A stretch of 8,673 bases of DNA from an uncultured Collinsella sp. (GCA_900540995.1 UQHO01000054.1:1-8673), one strand, 5' to 3'; positions 1-6,472 are shown, counted from the stretch's first letter. Made by a program: numbers and translations. Notes: generated by a model from the letters alone, not told the origin.

Positions 1-55
1 TGGGGTGCTTGGTTTTGGAAGTTCGCGAAGCCCACTTCCAAAACCAAGCACCCCA
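1..55. repeat. Perfect 22-bp inverted repeat (long hairpin)
   Basis: Bases 1-22 are the exact reverse complement of 34-55, with an 11-nt spacer that contains the small palindrome TTCGCGAA (22-29). The repeat starts at the first base of the window, so it may extend to the left. The right arm runs into a short CCCCA tandem (51-65), which on the - strand gives three runs of four G separated by single T. There is no T-tract on the + strand after the stem, so it does not look like a + strand intrinsic terminator. It could be a bidirectional terminator of an unseen left-hand gene, an extragenic palindrome family, or the end of a mobile element. Confidence 0.85.
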
Positions 56-190
56 CCCCACCCCGGCCCTCGTCCGTATGTTCTTCCGCTGGGCGAGCCA
101 TAGGCGCCGCGCACCGATGCGGTAAAGTGACGGCTTGAAATTGGTGCTATATTCGGCTTGAGTTGTTTAATGCTAGTACGGGAGGCTGAT

Positions 191-679
191 ATGGGGCTGT
201 TCAAGAAGAAAAACCCGCAGGATGCCTTTGATCCCGATGTGTTTACCATCACGGATACGATTTTGGACCCGCCGCGGTTTACGTTTTTGCCGGCCATTTA
301 CCAGGATGCCACGCGCCGCAAGTGGGCCGTGCATCAGCGCGGCGGCGAGCCGAAGATTTTTGACTATGCGGACGTGCTGCAGTGCGAGATTGTCGAGACC
401 GGAAATCCCGAGGATGTGCCGGAGCTTAGTAATCGCGAACTAGCTCAGCAGATTTTGATTAATCCAGCTCAGGCCACCAAAAACAACGCTGCCAAGCGTA
501 ATATGTGCCTTGGTATGGGTGTCATCGTTGCCGTGCAAACCGGCGAGGATGAGATTTCGAAGCTTGAGATTCCGGTGACCGCGGGCGAAGTCAAGCGAGA
601 CTCCGGCCTATATCGGTCGTATCGGAACGTTGCAGAGCGGATAAAAGAAGCCTTCGACGCCATGGGGCGTCCGGAGTAA
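191..679 (+). CDS. Hypothetical protein, possible PH-like/DUF4428-type domain
   Basis: A 162-residue soluble protein with no signal peptide or membrane segment. The start is ATG 191 (MGLFKKKNPQ), because GGGAGG at 180-185 lies five bases upstream; the longer frame from TTG 158 has no good ribosome binding site. After a basic N-terminus comes a segment of the pattern 'AIYQDATRRKWAV...KIFDYADVLQCEI' (about residues 35-75). This resembles the small beta-rich domain in many gut-bacterial DUF4428/SHOCT-type proteins, where a polypeptide 'as displayed by the cell' is followed by a DYxDV/I motif. The C-terminal half has a short beta/alpha segment ending in a helix (YRNVAERIKEAFDAM). I cannot assign a function. 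It ends 38 bases before the first GntR gene with no terminator between them, so co-transcription is possible, but nothing ties it to the sugar pathway. Confidence 0.75.
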   Translation: MGLFKKKNPQDAFDPDVFTITDTILDPPRFTFLPAIYQDATRRKWAVHQRGGEPKIFDYADVLQCEIVETGNPEDVPELSNRELAQQILINPAQATKNNAAKRNMCLGMGVIVAVQTGEDEISKLEIPVTAGEVKRDSGLYRSYRNVAERIKEAFDAMGRPE

Positions 680-717
680 TGATGCCCGCAGCAGCAAGCG
701 GTTGAGGAGCCTTGCCC

Positions 718-1485
718 ATGTCGAGTGAACCATATGCGATTCCGCCCAAAGATCGCGCCTTTGAGGGCATTCGTTGGTATATCAAACATTATGACCTGCA
801 GGGTGGCGACCGGCTGCCCGCCGAGCGTGTGCTCTGTGAAGCGCTGGGTGTGTCGCGCACGGCGTTGCGCGCCGCGATCACGCGCCTTATTTCGTGCGGA
901 ACTTTGGAAAGCCGCCGTGGTTCGGGCACCTATGTGTGCCCGCCCAAACCGCTGAACATCTTTCAGGAAACGTGGAACTATACGCAGGCGGTGGAGAGGG
1001 TTGGCTCAAAGTCGACCGCACGCCTGATATGGTCCAAGGTCGCGTACGCCGATATCGATTTGGTCCAAAAAGCCCAGATCGATCTGGGCATGCCGCTCTT
1101 CTGCATTAGGCGCGTGCGCGTGGTCAATGGTTCCCCGGCGTCAATCGAGACGGCTTACGTCAATCTGTCTTTGTGTCCCTCGCTTTCCGATCACGATTTT
1201 GAGCAGGAGAGCCTCTACGACGTTTTGCTTAAAGAGGGGAATGTCCATGTGACGCACGGCAAGGAGCATATTTCCATCAGTCGCCTGAATGCCGACGAGG
1301 CTAAGTTGCTGGATGCCCAGGAGGGCACGCCGGTGTTTTATAAGACTTCGCACGAGTGCGACGAGAACGATGGCTTTGTCGAGTATTGCAAGTCCGTGAT
1401 TCTGCCGACCAAGTATCGATTTGCCGATAACGGCGAGGCAGACGGCGTTGCGACGAAGGTGGGTGTCGAATGGCTGAGTCAGTAG
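718..1485 (+). CDS. GntR/HutC-family transcriptional regulator (first of two)
   Basis: A 255-residue DNA-binding regulator. Residues about 14-73 form the GntR winged helix: a LPAERVLCEALGVSRTALR helix-turn-helix core, then an SRRGSGTYV wing. Residues about 95-245 fit a UTRA (chorismate-lyase-like) effector domain, which in HutC-subfamily proteins binds a small sugar phosphate or amino acid ligand; the repeated pattern 'GSPASIETAYVN' and the late 'GFVEYCKSVI' strand are typical. Start: ATG 718 has GAGGAG (704-709) eight bases upstream. An in-frame TTG at 712 would sit only two bases from it. The 3' end overlaps the next regulator by 16 nt, so the two are probably translated from one message. 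It is probably a repressor of the downstream PTS/deglycase units through the shared GGTATYA boxes; that link is inferred from position. Confidence 0.9.
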   Translation: MSSEPYAIPPKDRAFEGIRWYIKHYDLQGGDRLPAERVLCEALGVSRTALRAAITRLISCGTLESRRGSGTYVCPPKPLNIFQETWNYTQAVERVGSKSTARLIWSKVAYADIDLVQKAQIDLGMPLFCIRRVRVVNGSPASIETAYVNLSLCPSLSDHDFEQESLYDVLLKEGNVHVTHGKEHISISRLNADEAKLLDAQEGTPVFYKTSHECDENDGFVEYCKSVILPTKYRFADNGEADGVATKVGVEWLSQ

Positions 1486-2183
1486 AAGACATGCCGGTAT
1501 ACAAGCAAATTCGCCGCTGCATTGCGGAGCGAATCGAGCGTGGCGACTATCCGACGGGCTCGATGATTCCATCCGAAAATGAGCTGGCAGAGGAGTTTGG
1601 CACGACGCGCCTGACGATCCGTAGCGCCATGGACGAGCTGGTCAAAAGTGGCCAGATTCGTCGCGTACAGGGCAAGGGCGCCTTTGTGGGGCACAAGTGG
1701 TTTGATGAGCATGTTCGCAAGGGCGGCTTCCGTCAGTCGGTTTTGGCATCGGGTTCGACGCCGTCGGTGCGTATCCTGGCGCGCTCCAAACGCTATGCCG
1801 GCCCGTATTATGCCGACTTGTTTGGTATCGCCGAGGACGATCTGCTTTACTCGGTGCGCCGTCTTAACTGCATCGACGGTGAGCCCGTGTCGATCGAGAT
1901 GACGCTGATCCCGTGCCTGCTGTTCCCAGGCATCGAAGGCGTGGACATTTCGGTCTTCAGTCTGTTCGAGACCTACGATATGTTGGGCAGAAAGCCAGAT
2001 AAATCTATTGAGAAGCTCGATATCGAGGCGCTGGGTGCACGCGATGCGAGCTTGCTCGACCTTGAGCCGGGCGATCTAGCGCTTGTGCTGGAATGCCTGA
2101 CATACGACTCGAGTGGGCAGGTTATCGAGTATGCCAAGTCTTTTACCCGCGGCGATGCCGGCGGATATACCTACAACTACTAG
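1470..2183 (+). CDS. GntR/HutC-family transcriptional regulator (second of two)
   Basis: A 237-residue paralogue of the preceding regulator, clearly divergent from it. Residues about 9-75 are a canonical GntR winged helix (PVYKQIRRCIAERI; IPSENELAEEFGTTRLTIR; wing RRVQGKGAFV). The rest is a UTRA effector domain, with 'GEPVSIEMTLIP' and a final 'GQVIEYAKSFTRGD' strand. ATG 1470 is chosen because AAGGTGGG (1456-1463) lies upstream. ATG 1491 (MPVYKQI) is a possible later start but has a poor ribosome binding site. The gene lies inside the tail of its neighbour and is followed after six bases by a terminator, so the regulator pair forms its own unit ahead of the catabolic genes. The two proteins may recognise the same boxes with different effectors, or form mixed dimers; sequence alone cannot decide. 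Confidence 0.9.
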   Translation: MAESVEDMPVYKQIRRCIAERIERGDYPTGSMIPSENELAEEFGTTRLTIRSAMDELVKSGQIRRVQGKGAFVGHKWFDEHVRKGGFRQSVLASGSTPSVRILARSKRYAGPYYADLFGIAEDDLLYSVRRLNCIDGEPVSIEMTLIPCLLFPGIEGVDISVFSLFETYDMLGRKPDKSIEKLDIEALGARDASLLDLEPGDLALVLECLTYDSSGQVIEYAKSFTRGDAGGYTYNY

Positions 2184-2189
2184 CACCTA

Positions 2190-2226
2190 GAGCGTCCTTG
2201 CGCACGGCGGGGGCGCTCGTTTTTTT
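2190..2226 (+). terminator. Intrinsic terminator after the regulator pair
   Basis: GAGCGTCC (2190-2197) pairs with GGGCGCTC (2211-2218), eight pairs with one G-U, and a 13-nt loop. The stem is followed by seven T (2220-2226). It separates the regulator transcript from the first catabolic promoter. Confidence 0.85.
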
Positions 2227-2265
2227 ACGGACATACGTCGCGTGACCGATGAGCGGCAAAAACTG

Positions 2266-2345
2266 ACCGTCTACCGAGAGGGGAGAATGAAATCGAAAAA
2301 TCGGTATTAAAAACGGCTAACCTGTTATCGTTCACTGGTATTAAG
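2266..2345 (+). promoter_or_regulatory. Promoter/operator region P1 (deglycase-EIIA-EIIB unit)
   Basis: Two direct boxes, CGGTATTAA (2302-2310) and TGGTATTAA (2336-2344), have their GG positions 34 bases apart. A box ACCGTCTACCGAGAG (2266-2280) lies upstream and matches 13 of 15 bases of one at promoter P2. The likely -10 is TATCGT (2326-2331) preceded by TG and one base, an extended -10 arrangement; it is weaker than the TATAAT of P2 and P3. TGGTAT half-sites are typical of HutC-subfamily GntR operators, so the upstream regulators are the natural candidates to bind here. Confidence 0.6.
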
Positions 2346-2398
2346 AACCTTTGAATTGTTGAGCCTGGGGTCAAGGTGACCATAAGGTTAAGTGGTGC

Positions 2399-2419
2399 GA
2401 CGGGACGGCAAGCCCGTCC
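2399..2419 (+). other. Small hairpin in the 5' leader of the first deglycase
   Basis: GGACGG (2403-2408) pairs perfectly with CCGTCC (2414-2419) over a five-base loop. An alternative register pairs GACGGG (2399-2404) with CCCGTC (2413-2418). It sits about 40 bases before the start codon and has no T-tract, so it is more likely an mRNA structure than a terminator. The second deglycase copy lacks this leader. Confidence 0.45.
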
Positions 2420-2460
2420 AGTCCGTGCGACAATTCAAACTGCTCGTGAAAGGAGCGGGA

Positions 2461-3522
2461 ATGAAGGAGACCGAGAAGATCGAGATCATGCACTTCGACC
2501 AGGAGGGCTACCTCGAGGACGGCAGGAACGTCTACGAGGCCGGCAAGCGGATGACCGCCCTGGCCGACCGCGTGCACGAGGAGGGCTACGACGCCGTCTT
2601 CCTGATGGGCGTCGGCGGCACCTGGGACGAGTTCATGCAGCTCGAGTACCTCATGAACAAGTTCGGCGACCGCGACCTCGAGGTCTACCTGATCCACGCC
2701 GCCGAGTGGAACGTCATGGGCCACAAGCGCATGACCGAGCGCTCCGTCGTGCTGACCGCCTCCGAGTCCGGCACCACTCCCGAGGTGCTCGAGGCCATCG
2801 GCAAGATGAAGGAGATGGGCGTGCGCGTCTTCGCCATGACCAACCCCGAGGGCAAGATCGGCCGCGCCGTGGGCGCCGAGAACTGCGTCATGATGGCCTC
2901 CGACCACGGCGCCGGCGGCTGCGAGAAGGGCTACTACCTCGCCGACTGCTTCGGCCTGCGCCTGCTCAACCGCCGCGGCTGCTTCCCCAAGTTCGACCTG
3001 TTCATCGAGCAGACGAGGGACGTCTGGAAGGACATGCTCGACATCCGCAAGCGCTTCGAGCCGCGCGCCGGGGAGCTCGCCAGGAAGTACGCGCTGGCCG
3101 ACTACACCATGTTCATCGGCTCGGGCGCGCTGTGGGGCGAGACCGTCCTGTACTCCATGTGCCTGCTCGAGGAGATGCAGTGGAAGCGCATCCGCCACAT
3201 CACCTCGCACGACTTCTTCCACGGCACGCTCGAGCTGCTCGAGCCCGGCGTCCCGGTGTTCCTGTTCATGGGCGAGGACGAGTGCCGCGCCCTCGACGAG
3301 CGCGTCCGCGCCTTCCTCACCAGCGGCGTGACCGGCGACGAGGACTACGTCATCATCGACACCGCCGAGTACGCGATCCCGGGCCTGGACGACGACTTCC
3401 GCGTCATCGTGTCCCCGTGGATCCTCTCCGTGCTGACCACCGACCGCCTCGCCCGCAACTACGAGCTGGTCACCAAGCACAACCTCAAGTACCGCCGCTA
3501 CTACCACCAGTTCGACTACTAA
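2461..3522 (+). CDS. SIS-domain sugar-adduct 6-phosphate deglycase, FrlB/GfrF type (copy 1)
   Basis: A 353-residue cytosolic protein with two SIS folds, close to the length of E. coli FrlB. The first SIS domain has the phosphosugar loops GVGGTW (50-55) and SESGTTPE (101-108). The second has the run 'SHDFFHGTLELLEPGVP', and the C-terminus ends 'YRRYYHQFDY'; both match FrlB as I recall it (EFRHGPLEIVEPGVP; ERRYYGGLVEY). The Glu/His pair 16 residues apart, reported as catalytic in FraB-type deglycases, appears conserved as E238 and H254. Expected reaction: fructoselysine 6-phosphate (or a related adduct) to glucose 6-phosphate plus lysine/amine. Start ATG 2461 has AAAGGAG at 2449-2455; a longer frame from GTG 2392 lacks a site. 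EIIA follows after 21 bases. Every codon but one (ACT, residue 106) and the stop ends in G or C, unlike the neighbours. The substrate is not certain. Confidence 0.88.
   Translation: MKETEKIEIMHFDQEGYLEDGRNVYEAGKRMTALADRVHEEGYDAVFLMGVGGTWDEFMQLEYLMNKFGDRDLEVYLIHAAEWNVMGHKRMTERSVVLTASESGTTPEVLEAIGKMKEMGVRVFAMTNPEGKIGRAVGAENCVMMASDHGAGGCEKGYYLADCFGLRLLNRRGCFPKFDLFIEQTRDVWKDMLDIRKRFEPRAGELARKYALADYTMFIGSGALWGETVLYSMCLLEEMQWKRIRHITSHDFFHGTLELLEPGVPVFLFMGEDECRALDERVRAFLTSGVTGDEDYVIIDTAEYAIPGLDDDFRVIVSPWILSVLTTDRLARNYELVTKHNLKYRRYYHQFDY
2461..3522 (+). repeat. 1,062-bp direct repeat, unit 1 (whole deglycase reading frame)
   Basis: The sequence from ATG to TAA recurs at 7612-8673, and I see no difference reading the two side by side. 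Identity begins exactly at the ATG: the seven bases before it are agcggga here and gacacac in the other copy. Downstream of the stop this copy continues into the EIIA leader; the other is cut by the window end. Confidence 0.93.
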
Positions 3523-3543
3523 TTTCATTTGGGGGAAACCGCA

Positions 3544-3963
3544 ATGAGGCAATACATCTTTGCCAGCCACGCGCATTTTGCGACCGGCATCAAAGAGAGC
3601 ACTGAGCTGCTCTCGGGCGCGCGCGATAACGTCCACGACCTGTCGATGTTTGTCGACGGCCGCACCGACGTCGCCGAGGAAGCCGCCAAGCTCCTGGCGA
3701 CCTTCGACCCCGCCGACGACGTAATCGTGTGCACCGACCTGTTTGGCGGCAGCGTCAACAACGAGTTCACCAAGATCGTCCAGACGCGCCCCAACACCTA
3801 CCTGGTTGCCAACATGAACCTGCCGCTGCTGATCCAGCTGCTCTTCTCGGACCAGGAGGCTCCCGCCGATCAGGTTATCCGCGAGATTCTCGCGGCTGAC
3901 GACACGCGCGTCAAGTTTGTCAACGACCTGCTGATCGATGCGGATGACGAGGAAGAGTTCTAG
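3544..3963 (+). CDS. PTS mannose/fructose/sorbose-family EIIA component
   Basis: A 139-residue soluble phosphocarrier of the mannose (EIIA-Man) fold. It receives phosphate from HPr and passes it to EIIB. The N-terminal strand 'YIFASHAHFATG' puts the phospho-histidine at H9 by comparison with the SHGxFAxG pattern of the family. 'VIVCTDLFGGSVNNEF' is the characteristic second motif, where DLxGGSxxN lines the active site. The length is normal for a free-standing EIIA domain. ATG 3544 is chosen because GGGGG (3531-3535) lies eight bases upstream; an in-frame TTG at 3529 would overlap that site. It follows the deglycase by 21 bases in the same unit and precedes EIIB by 57 bases. Members of this family linked to SIS deglycases include Salmonella GfrA, which supports but does not prove a glycated-amine substrate. 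Confidence 0.9.
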   Translation: MRQYIFASHAHFATGIKESTELLSGARDNVHDLSMFVDGRTDVAEEAAKLLATFDPADDVIVCTDLFGGSVNNEFTKIVQTRPNTYLVANMNLPLLIQLLFSDQEAPADQVIREILAADDTRVKFVNDLLIDADDEEEF

Positions 3964-3984
3964 TCACCGCCTGCTATTAATGGG

Positions 3985-3998
3985 GCCGGGTTTCCGGC
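3985..3998 (+). other. Small intercistronic hairpin between EIIA and EIIB
   Basis: GCCGG (3985-3989) pairs with CCGGC (3994-3998) over a four-base loop in the 57-base gap. There is no T-tract. It may tune message stability or translation, or be chance. Confidence 0.35.
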
Positions 3999-4020
3999 AT
4001 GAGACCTTTGGGGGTCAATC

Positions 4021-4503
4021 ATGATTCAACTGCTTCGCGTCGACCATCGTCTGCTTCATGGCCAGGTGGCCGTCTCTTGGGTCCAGGGCTTGGGCTCCGA
4101 CTGCATCTTCTGCGTTGGCGACAAGGTTGCCAACGATCCCGTCTGGAAGACCACGCTCAAGATGGGAAAGCCGGCCAATGTCAAGCTCGTCATCAAGGAC
4201 ATGGAGCACGCCATCGAGGCCATCAACTCCGGTGTTACCGATAAGTACAAGATGATCATCTGCGTCGCCAGCATCGCCGAGGCCAAGCAGCTTGTCGACG
4301 GCTGCCCGCAGATCACCTCCATCAACCTGGGCAACACCAAGTCCAAGGACGAGCAGCGTCCCGATGCCCGTAAGATTTCCCGCCAGATCTTTGTGACTGC
4401 TGCCGAGGAAGAGGACATTCGCGAGCTCGTCGGCCGCGGTGTCGAGGTCGAGATTCGCGCTCTGGCCGACGACCCCAAGGTCGATGCCCTAAGCGCCCTC
4501 TAA
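4021..4503 (+). CDS. PTS mannose/fructose/sorbose-family EIIB component
   Basis: A 160-residue soluble phosphotransfer protein that takes phosphate from EIIA and phosphorylates the sugar as it leaves the EIIC/EIID channel. The family motif R-x-D-x-R-L-x-H-G-Q-V is present at residues 6-16 (RVDHRLLHGQV), making H13 the phospho-histidine. 'VGDKVANDPVWKTTLKMGKP' is also typical of PTS IIB-sor. The length is normal for a separate EIIB, and the frame is intact. GGGGG (4010-4014) lies six bases before the ATG. It is last in the first unit: a strong hairpin without a T-tract follows, and EIIC has its own promoter. Codon use is mixed (CAT, CTT, CGT present), in contrast to the deglycase. Confidence 0.92.
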   Translation: MIQLLRVDHRLLHGQVAVSWVQGLGSDCIFCVGDKVANDPVWKTTLKMGKPANVKLVIKDMEHAIEAINSGVTDKYKMIICVASIAEAKQLVDGCPQITSINLGNTKSKDEQRPDARKISRQIFVTAAEEEDIRELVGRGVEVEIRALADDPKVDALSAL

Positions 4504-4510
4504 TTGGGAA

Positions 4511-4548
4511 CCACGGGGCGGCACGTACGGCGCCGCCCCTATCCGTGG
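4511..4548 (+). other. Strong GC hairpin after EIIB, no T-tract
   Basis: GGGGCGGC (4515-4522) pairs perfectly with GCCGCCCC (4532-4539), and outer CCAC (4511-4514) can pair with GTGG (4545-4548). The expected run of T after the stem is missing. It may act as a 3' stabiliser, or as a pause or weak terminator that lets part of the transcription continue into EIIC. Confidence 0.7.
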
Positions 4549-4585
4549 GCGTACCGGATAAACGCTTTACCCGTTACCCCCATCT

Positions 4586-4660
4586 ACCGTTCACCGAGAG
4601 TACGCGCCCGTTGAGCGATTGGTATTAAATAGTTTTTGCATGACTATATAATTGGTATCA
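4586..4660 (+). promoter_or_regulatory. Promoter/operator region P2 (EIIC-EIID unit)
   Basis: TTGGTATTAAAT (4619-4630) lies in the -35 region and TTGGTATCA (4652-4660) lies at the expected transcription start. Their GG positions are 33 bases apart. A consensus -10, TATAAT, sits at 4647-4652 between them. No good -35 hexamer is visible, which fits an activated or repressor-overlapped promoter. ACCGTTCACCGAGAG (4586-4600) is the upstream box shared with P1. A repressor on both GGTATYA boxes would clamp the polymerase site. Confidence 0.7.
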
Positions 4661-4798
4661 AATCATTTGCACCGGTTTAGGTGTTAACAGCACACCGGTA
4701 CAAGCTGGATCTGTCTGGGCGATTGTCGGCATGGAAAAGGGCGCGCTGACAAGTCGGGAATCGCCGCGCGGATCCAAGAGGGATCAAAGGGAGGAACA
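4661..4798 (+). other. Structured 5' leader of EIIC
   Basis: The leader of about 140 bases has no gene that I can support. GGTGT (4680-4684) pairs with ACACC (4692-4696), nested between two ACCGGT palindromes (4671-4676, 4694-4699). GATCC (4771-4775) pairs with GGATC (4781-4785), directly before the ribosome binding site AAAGGGAGG (4786-4794). No T-tract follows either hairpin, so any effect would be on translation or stability. I recognise no known riboswitch. Confidence 0.4.
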
Positions 4799-5572
4799 AT
4801 GCTTGTTCAAGCGATCCTCATCGGACTTATCGCTGCCTTCGGTAAGCTCGATTATCAGCTCGGTACGCTCTATGCGTTCCGCCCGATCGTTCTGTGCCCG
4901 CTCGTCGGCATAGTCCTCGGGGACCTGCAGTCCGGCCTCGCCATCGGTGCGAGCCTCGAGCTGCTCTTCATGGGTTCTATCTCCATCGGCGCTTACGTGC
5001 CGCCCGATGAGACGATTGGCGGCGTGCTCGCCTGCGCCTTCGCTATTCAGCTGGGTCAGAGCACCGAGGCCGCTATCGCGCTCGCGATGCCCATCGCCAC
5101 TCTGTGCCTGGCCATCAAGAACGTCGTCAACGCCGGTATGCCCCTTCTGGTCGACCGTGCCGATGTCTTTGCCAGCAAGGGTAACCTCAAGGGTATCTAC
5201 GCTATGCACTGGATTATCGGTCTCGTGATTGTCGTCCTGGCCTTTATCCTGTGCTCGGTCTCCTTCTATCTGGGTGCCGACGCTGTTCAGGGCCTGCTCG
5301 ACTTCATCCCGACGTTCGTCCTCGATGGCTTTGGCGTTGCCGCCAACATCCTGCCGGCCATGGGCTTCGCCATGCTCGGCCGCCTGGTGCTCACCAAGCA
5401 GCTCGTGCCCTTCTACTTCCTGGGCTTCCTGCTGTGCTCCTACGCCAACGTGCCCGTCCTGGGCGTCGCCCTGATCGCCATCATCATCGGCATCGACAAG
5501 TTCGACCTGCTCGGCCTGGGCGGAGCCCAGCCCCAGCTCTCCGCGGAAGGGGATGAGGACGATGACTTCTAG
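4799..5572 (+). CDS. PTS mannose/fructose/sorbose-family EIIC permease component
   Basis: A 257-residue integral membrane protein of the EII-Sor type, forming the sugar channel with EIID. The N-terminus 'LVQAILIGLIAAFGKLDYQLG' leads straight into membrane helices. 'FRPIVLCPLVGIVLGDLQSGLAIGASLELLFMG' and 'GAYVPPDETIGGVLA' are the conserved EIIC signature region (about residues 28-80). Further hydrophobic segments lie around 86-105, 140-165 and 180-245. The C-terminus is a short acidic tail (EGDEDDDF). AAAGGGAGG (4786-4794) is four bases before the ATG. The stop lies 11 bases inside the EIID frame, indicating translational coupling. A run of 61 codons from 5339 to 5521 ends entirely in G or C, while the 5' part has many T-ending codons; this may be local recombination or a membrane-segment codon bias. 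Confidence 0.92.
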   Translation: MLVQAILIGLIAAFGKLDYQLGTLYAFRPIVLCPLVGIVLGDLQSGLAIGASLELLFMGSISIGAYVPPDETIGGVLACAFAIQLGQSTEAAIALAMPIATLCLAIKNVVNAGMPLLVDRADVFASKGNLKGIYAMHWIIGLVIVVLAFILCSVSFYLGADAVQGLLDFIPTFVLDGFGVAANILPAMGFAMLGRLVLTKQLVPFYFLGFLLCSYANVPVLGVALIAIIIGIDKFDLLGLGGAQPQLSAEGDEDDDF

Positions 5573-6386
5573 TCCCGAGAACCAGATTACTCGCTCCGAC
5601 CTCATTAAGAGCGCCGTGAACACCGGCGCCCTGGGCATGGAATTCTCCTGGACCTACTACAAGCAGATGAACATTGCCTTCTGCCTGATGGTCGCCAACA
5701 TGCTCAAGAAGATCTATGCCGGCCGTCCCGATGATTACGCCGAGGCCTTGCACCGTCACAGCGCATTCTTCAACATCACCCCGCAGCTCGCTCCCTTCGT
5801 GGGTGGCATCGCGATGGCCATGGAAGAAAAGGTCGCTCGTGGCGAGGTTGAGCCCGAGAGCGTCAACGACATCAAGGCCGCCCTCATGGGTCCGCTTTCC
5901 GGCCTGGGTGACTCCTTCTTCCTGTCCACCCTGCGCGTCGTCGCCGCTGCCGTGGGCATCAGCCTGTGCCAGGCCGGCAACGTCTTTGGCCCCATCGCCT
6001 TCCTGCTCGTCTACAACATCCCGGCGTTCCTGATTCGTATCTTTGGCGCTATCAAGGGTTATGAGCTGGGCATTGGCTTCCTCGACAAGGCTCAGAAGAC
6101 CGGCCTGATGCAAAAGATCATGGCCTGCGTCGGCATTGTCGGCGTTATGGTTGTTGGCGCCATGAGCAAGGACATGTTCTGGGCTTCGCTGCCCATCGCC
6201 ATCGGTCAGGGCGACTCCGCCCAGACTCTCCAGGACATCCTGGACGGCATCATGCCCGGTATGCTCGGTATGGCCGCCTTCTGGCTCTACTACTGGCTGC
6301 TCTCCAAGAAGATCAACCCGATGGTCCTGATCCTCTGCACCATGGTCGTGGGCATCATCGGCGCTTACTTTGGCGTGCTTGCCTAA
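5562..6386 (+). CDS. PTS mannose/fructose/sorbose-family EIID permease component
   Basis: A 274-residue protein of the EIID-AGA family, found only in mannose-type PTS systems, where it joins EIIC in the membrane. The N-terminal half is amphipathic and cytoplasmic, with 'GMEFSWTYYKQMNIAFCLMV' and 'HSAFFNITPQLAPFVGGIAMAMEE'. The family motif GPLSGLGDS is at 110-118. Hydrophobic segments follow at about 120-160, 190-210 and 245-272. ATG 5562 is preferred: AAGGGG (5547-5552) is nine bases upstream, whereas it directly abuts the in-frame ATG at 5553. The gene overlaps EIIC by 11 bases. A terminator follows 48 bases after the stop, before the epimerase. All four EII components are therefore intact but split over two promoters. 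Confidence 0.92.
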   Translation: MTSSPENQITRSDLIKSAVNTGALGMEFSWTYYKQMNIAFCLMVANMLKKIYAGRPDDYAEALHRHSAFFNITPQLAPFVGGIAMAMEEKVARGEVEPESVNDIKAALMGPLSGLGDSFFLSTLRVVAAAVGISLCQAGNVFGPIAFLLVYNIPAFLIRIFGAIKGYELGIGFLDKAQKTGLMQKIMACVGIVGVMVVGAMSKDMFWASLPIAIGQGDSAQTLQDILDGIMPGMLGMAAFWLYYWLLSKKINPMVLILCTMVVGIIGAYFGVLA

Positions 6387-6434
6387 TATGTTCGAATCGC
6401 GCTTCCATCGCGTCTAACGGTTGCGTCGATCTTT

Positions 6435-6472
6435 GGGGGGCTTGTCGCATCTGCGGCGGCCCCCTGTTTTTT
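6435..6472 (+). terminator. Intrinsic terminator between EIID and the epimerase
   Basis: GGGGGC (6436-6441) pairs with GCCCCC (6459-6464). An inner stem, GTCGC (6444-6448) with GCGGC (6453-6457), stacks inside it. Six T follow at 6467-6472. I see no clear promoter between it and the next ATG, so it probably lowers, rather than abolishes, epimerase expression by read-through. Confidence 0.82.

Noticed and set aside
51..65. CCCCA tandem as a CRISPR or telomere-like repeat
   Set aside because: It has only about three five-base units and no spacers; simple low-complexity sequence next to the inverted repeat explains it.
127..153. Promoter for the hypothetical gene (GTGACG at 127-132 and TATATT at 148-153)
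   Set aside because: The spacing is only 15 bases and the -35 match is poor. A promoter is expected here but I cannot place it with confidence.
2392..2460. N-terminal extension of the first deglycase from GTG 2392
   Set aside because: There is no ribosome binding site before it, the leader hairpin lies inside it, and the extension is absent from the second copy.
2376..3605. Long + strand open frame (409 codons) in a second frame over the first deglycase
   Set aside because: It is arginine- and proline-rich low-complexity translation caused by the same composition, with no family similarity.
2371..3636. Long - strand open frame (421 codons) opposite the first deglycase, with a similar one at 7525-8658
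   Set aside because: It is a product of the near-total G/C third positions of the deglycase, which remove stop codons from other frames. The predicted protein is a low-complexity mix of V, A, L, H, E and G with no recognisable fold.
4731..4913. Small + frame (60 codons) starting in the EIIC leader
   Set aside because: It has no clear ribosome binding site and runs out of frame into the start of EIIC; the peptide is serine/arginine-rich without motifs.
4784..5638. - strand open frame (284 codons) opposite EIIC, and others at 5484-6113 and 6355-7221
   Set aside because: They mirror clearly recognised PTS and epimerase genes, lack sensible ribosome binding sites and show no protein motifs.
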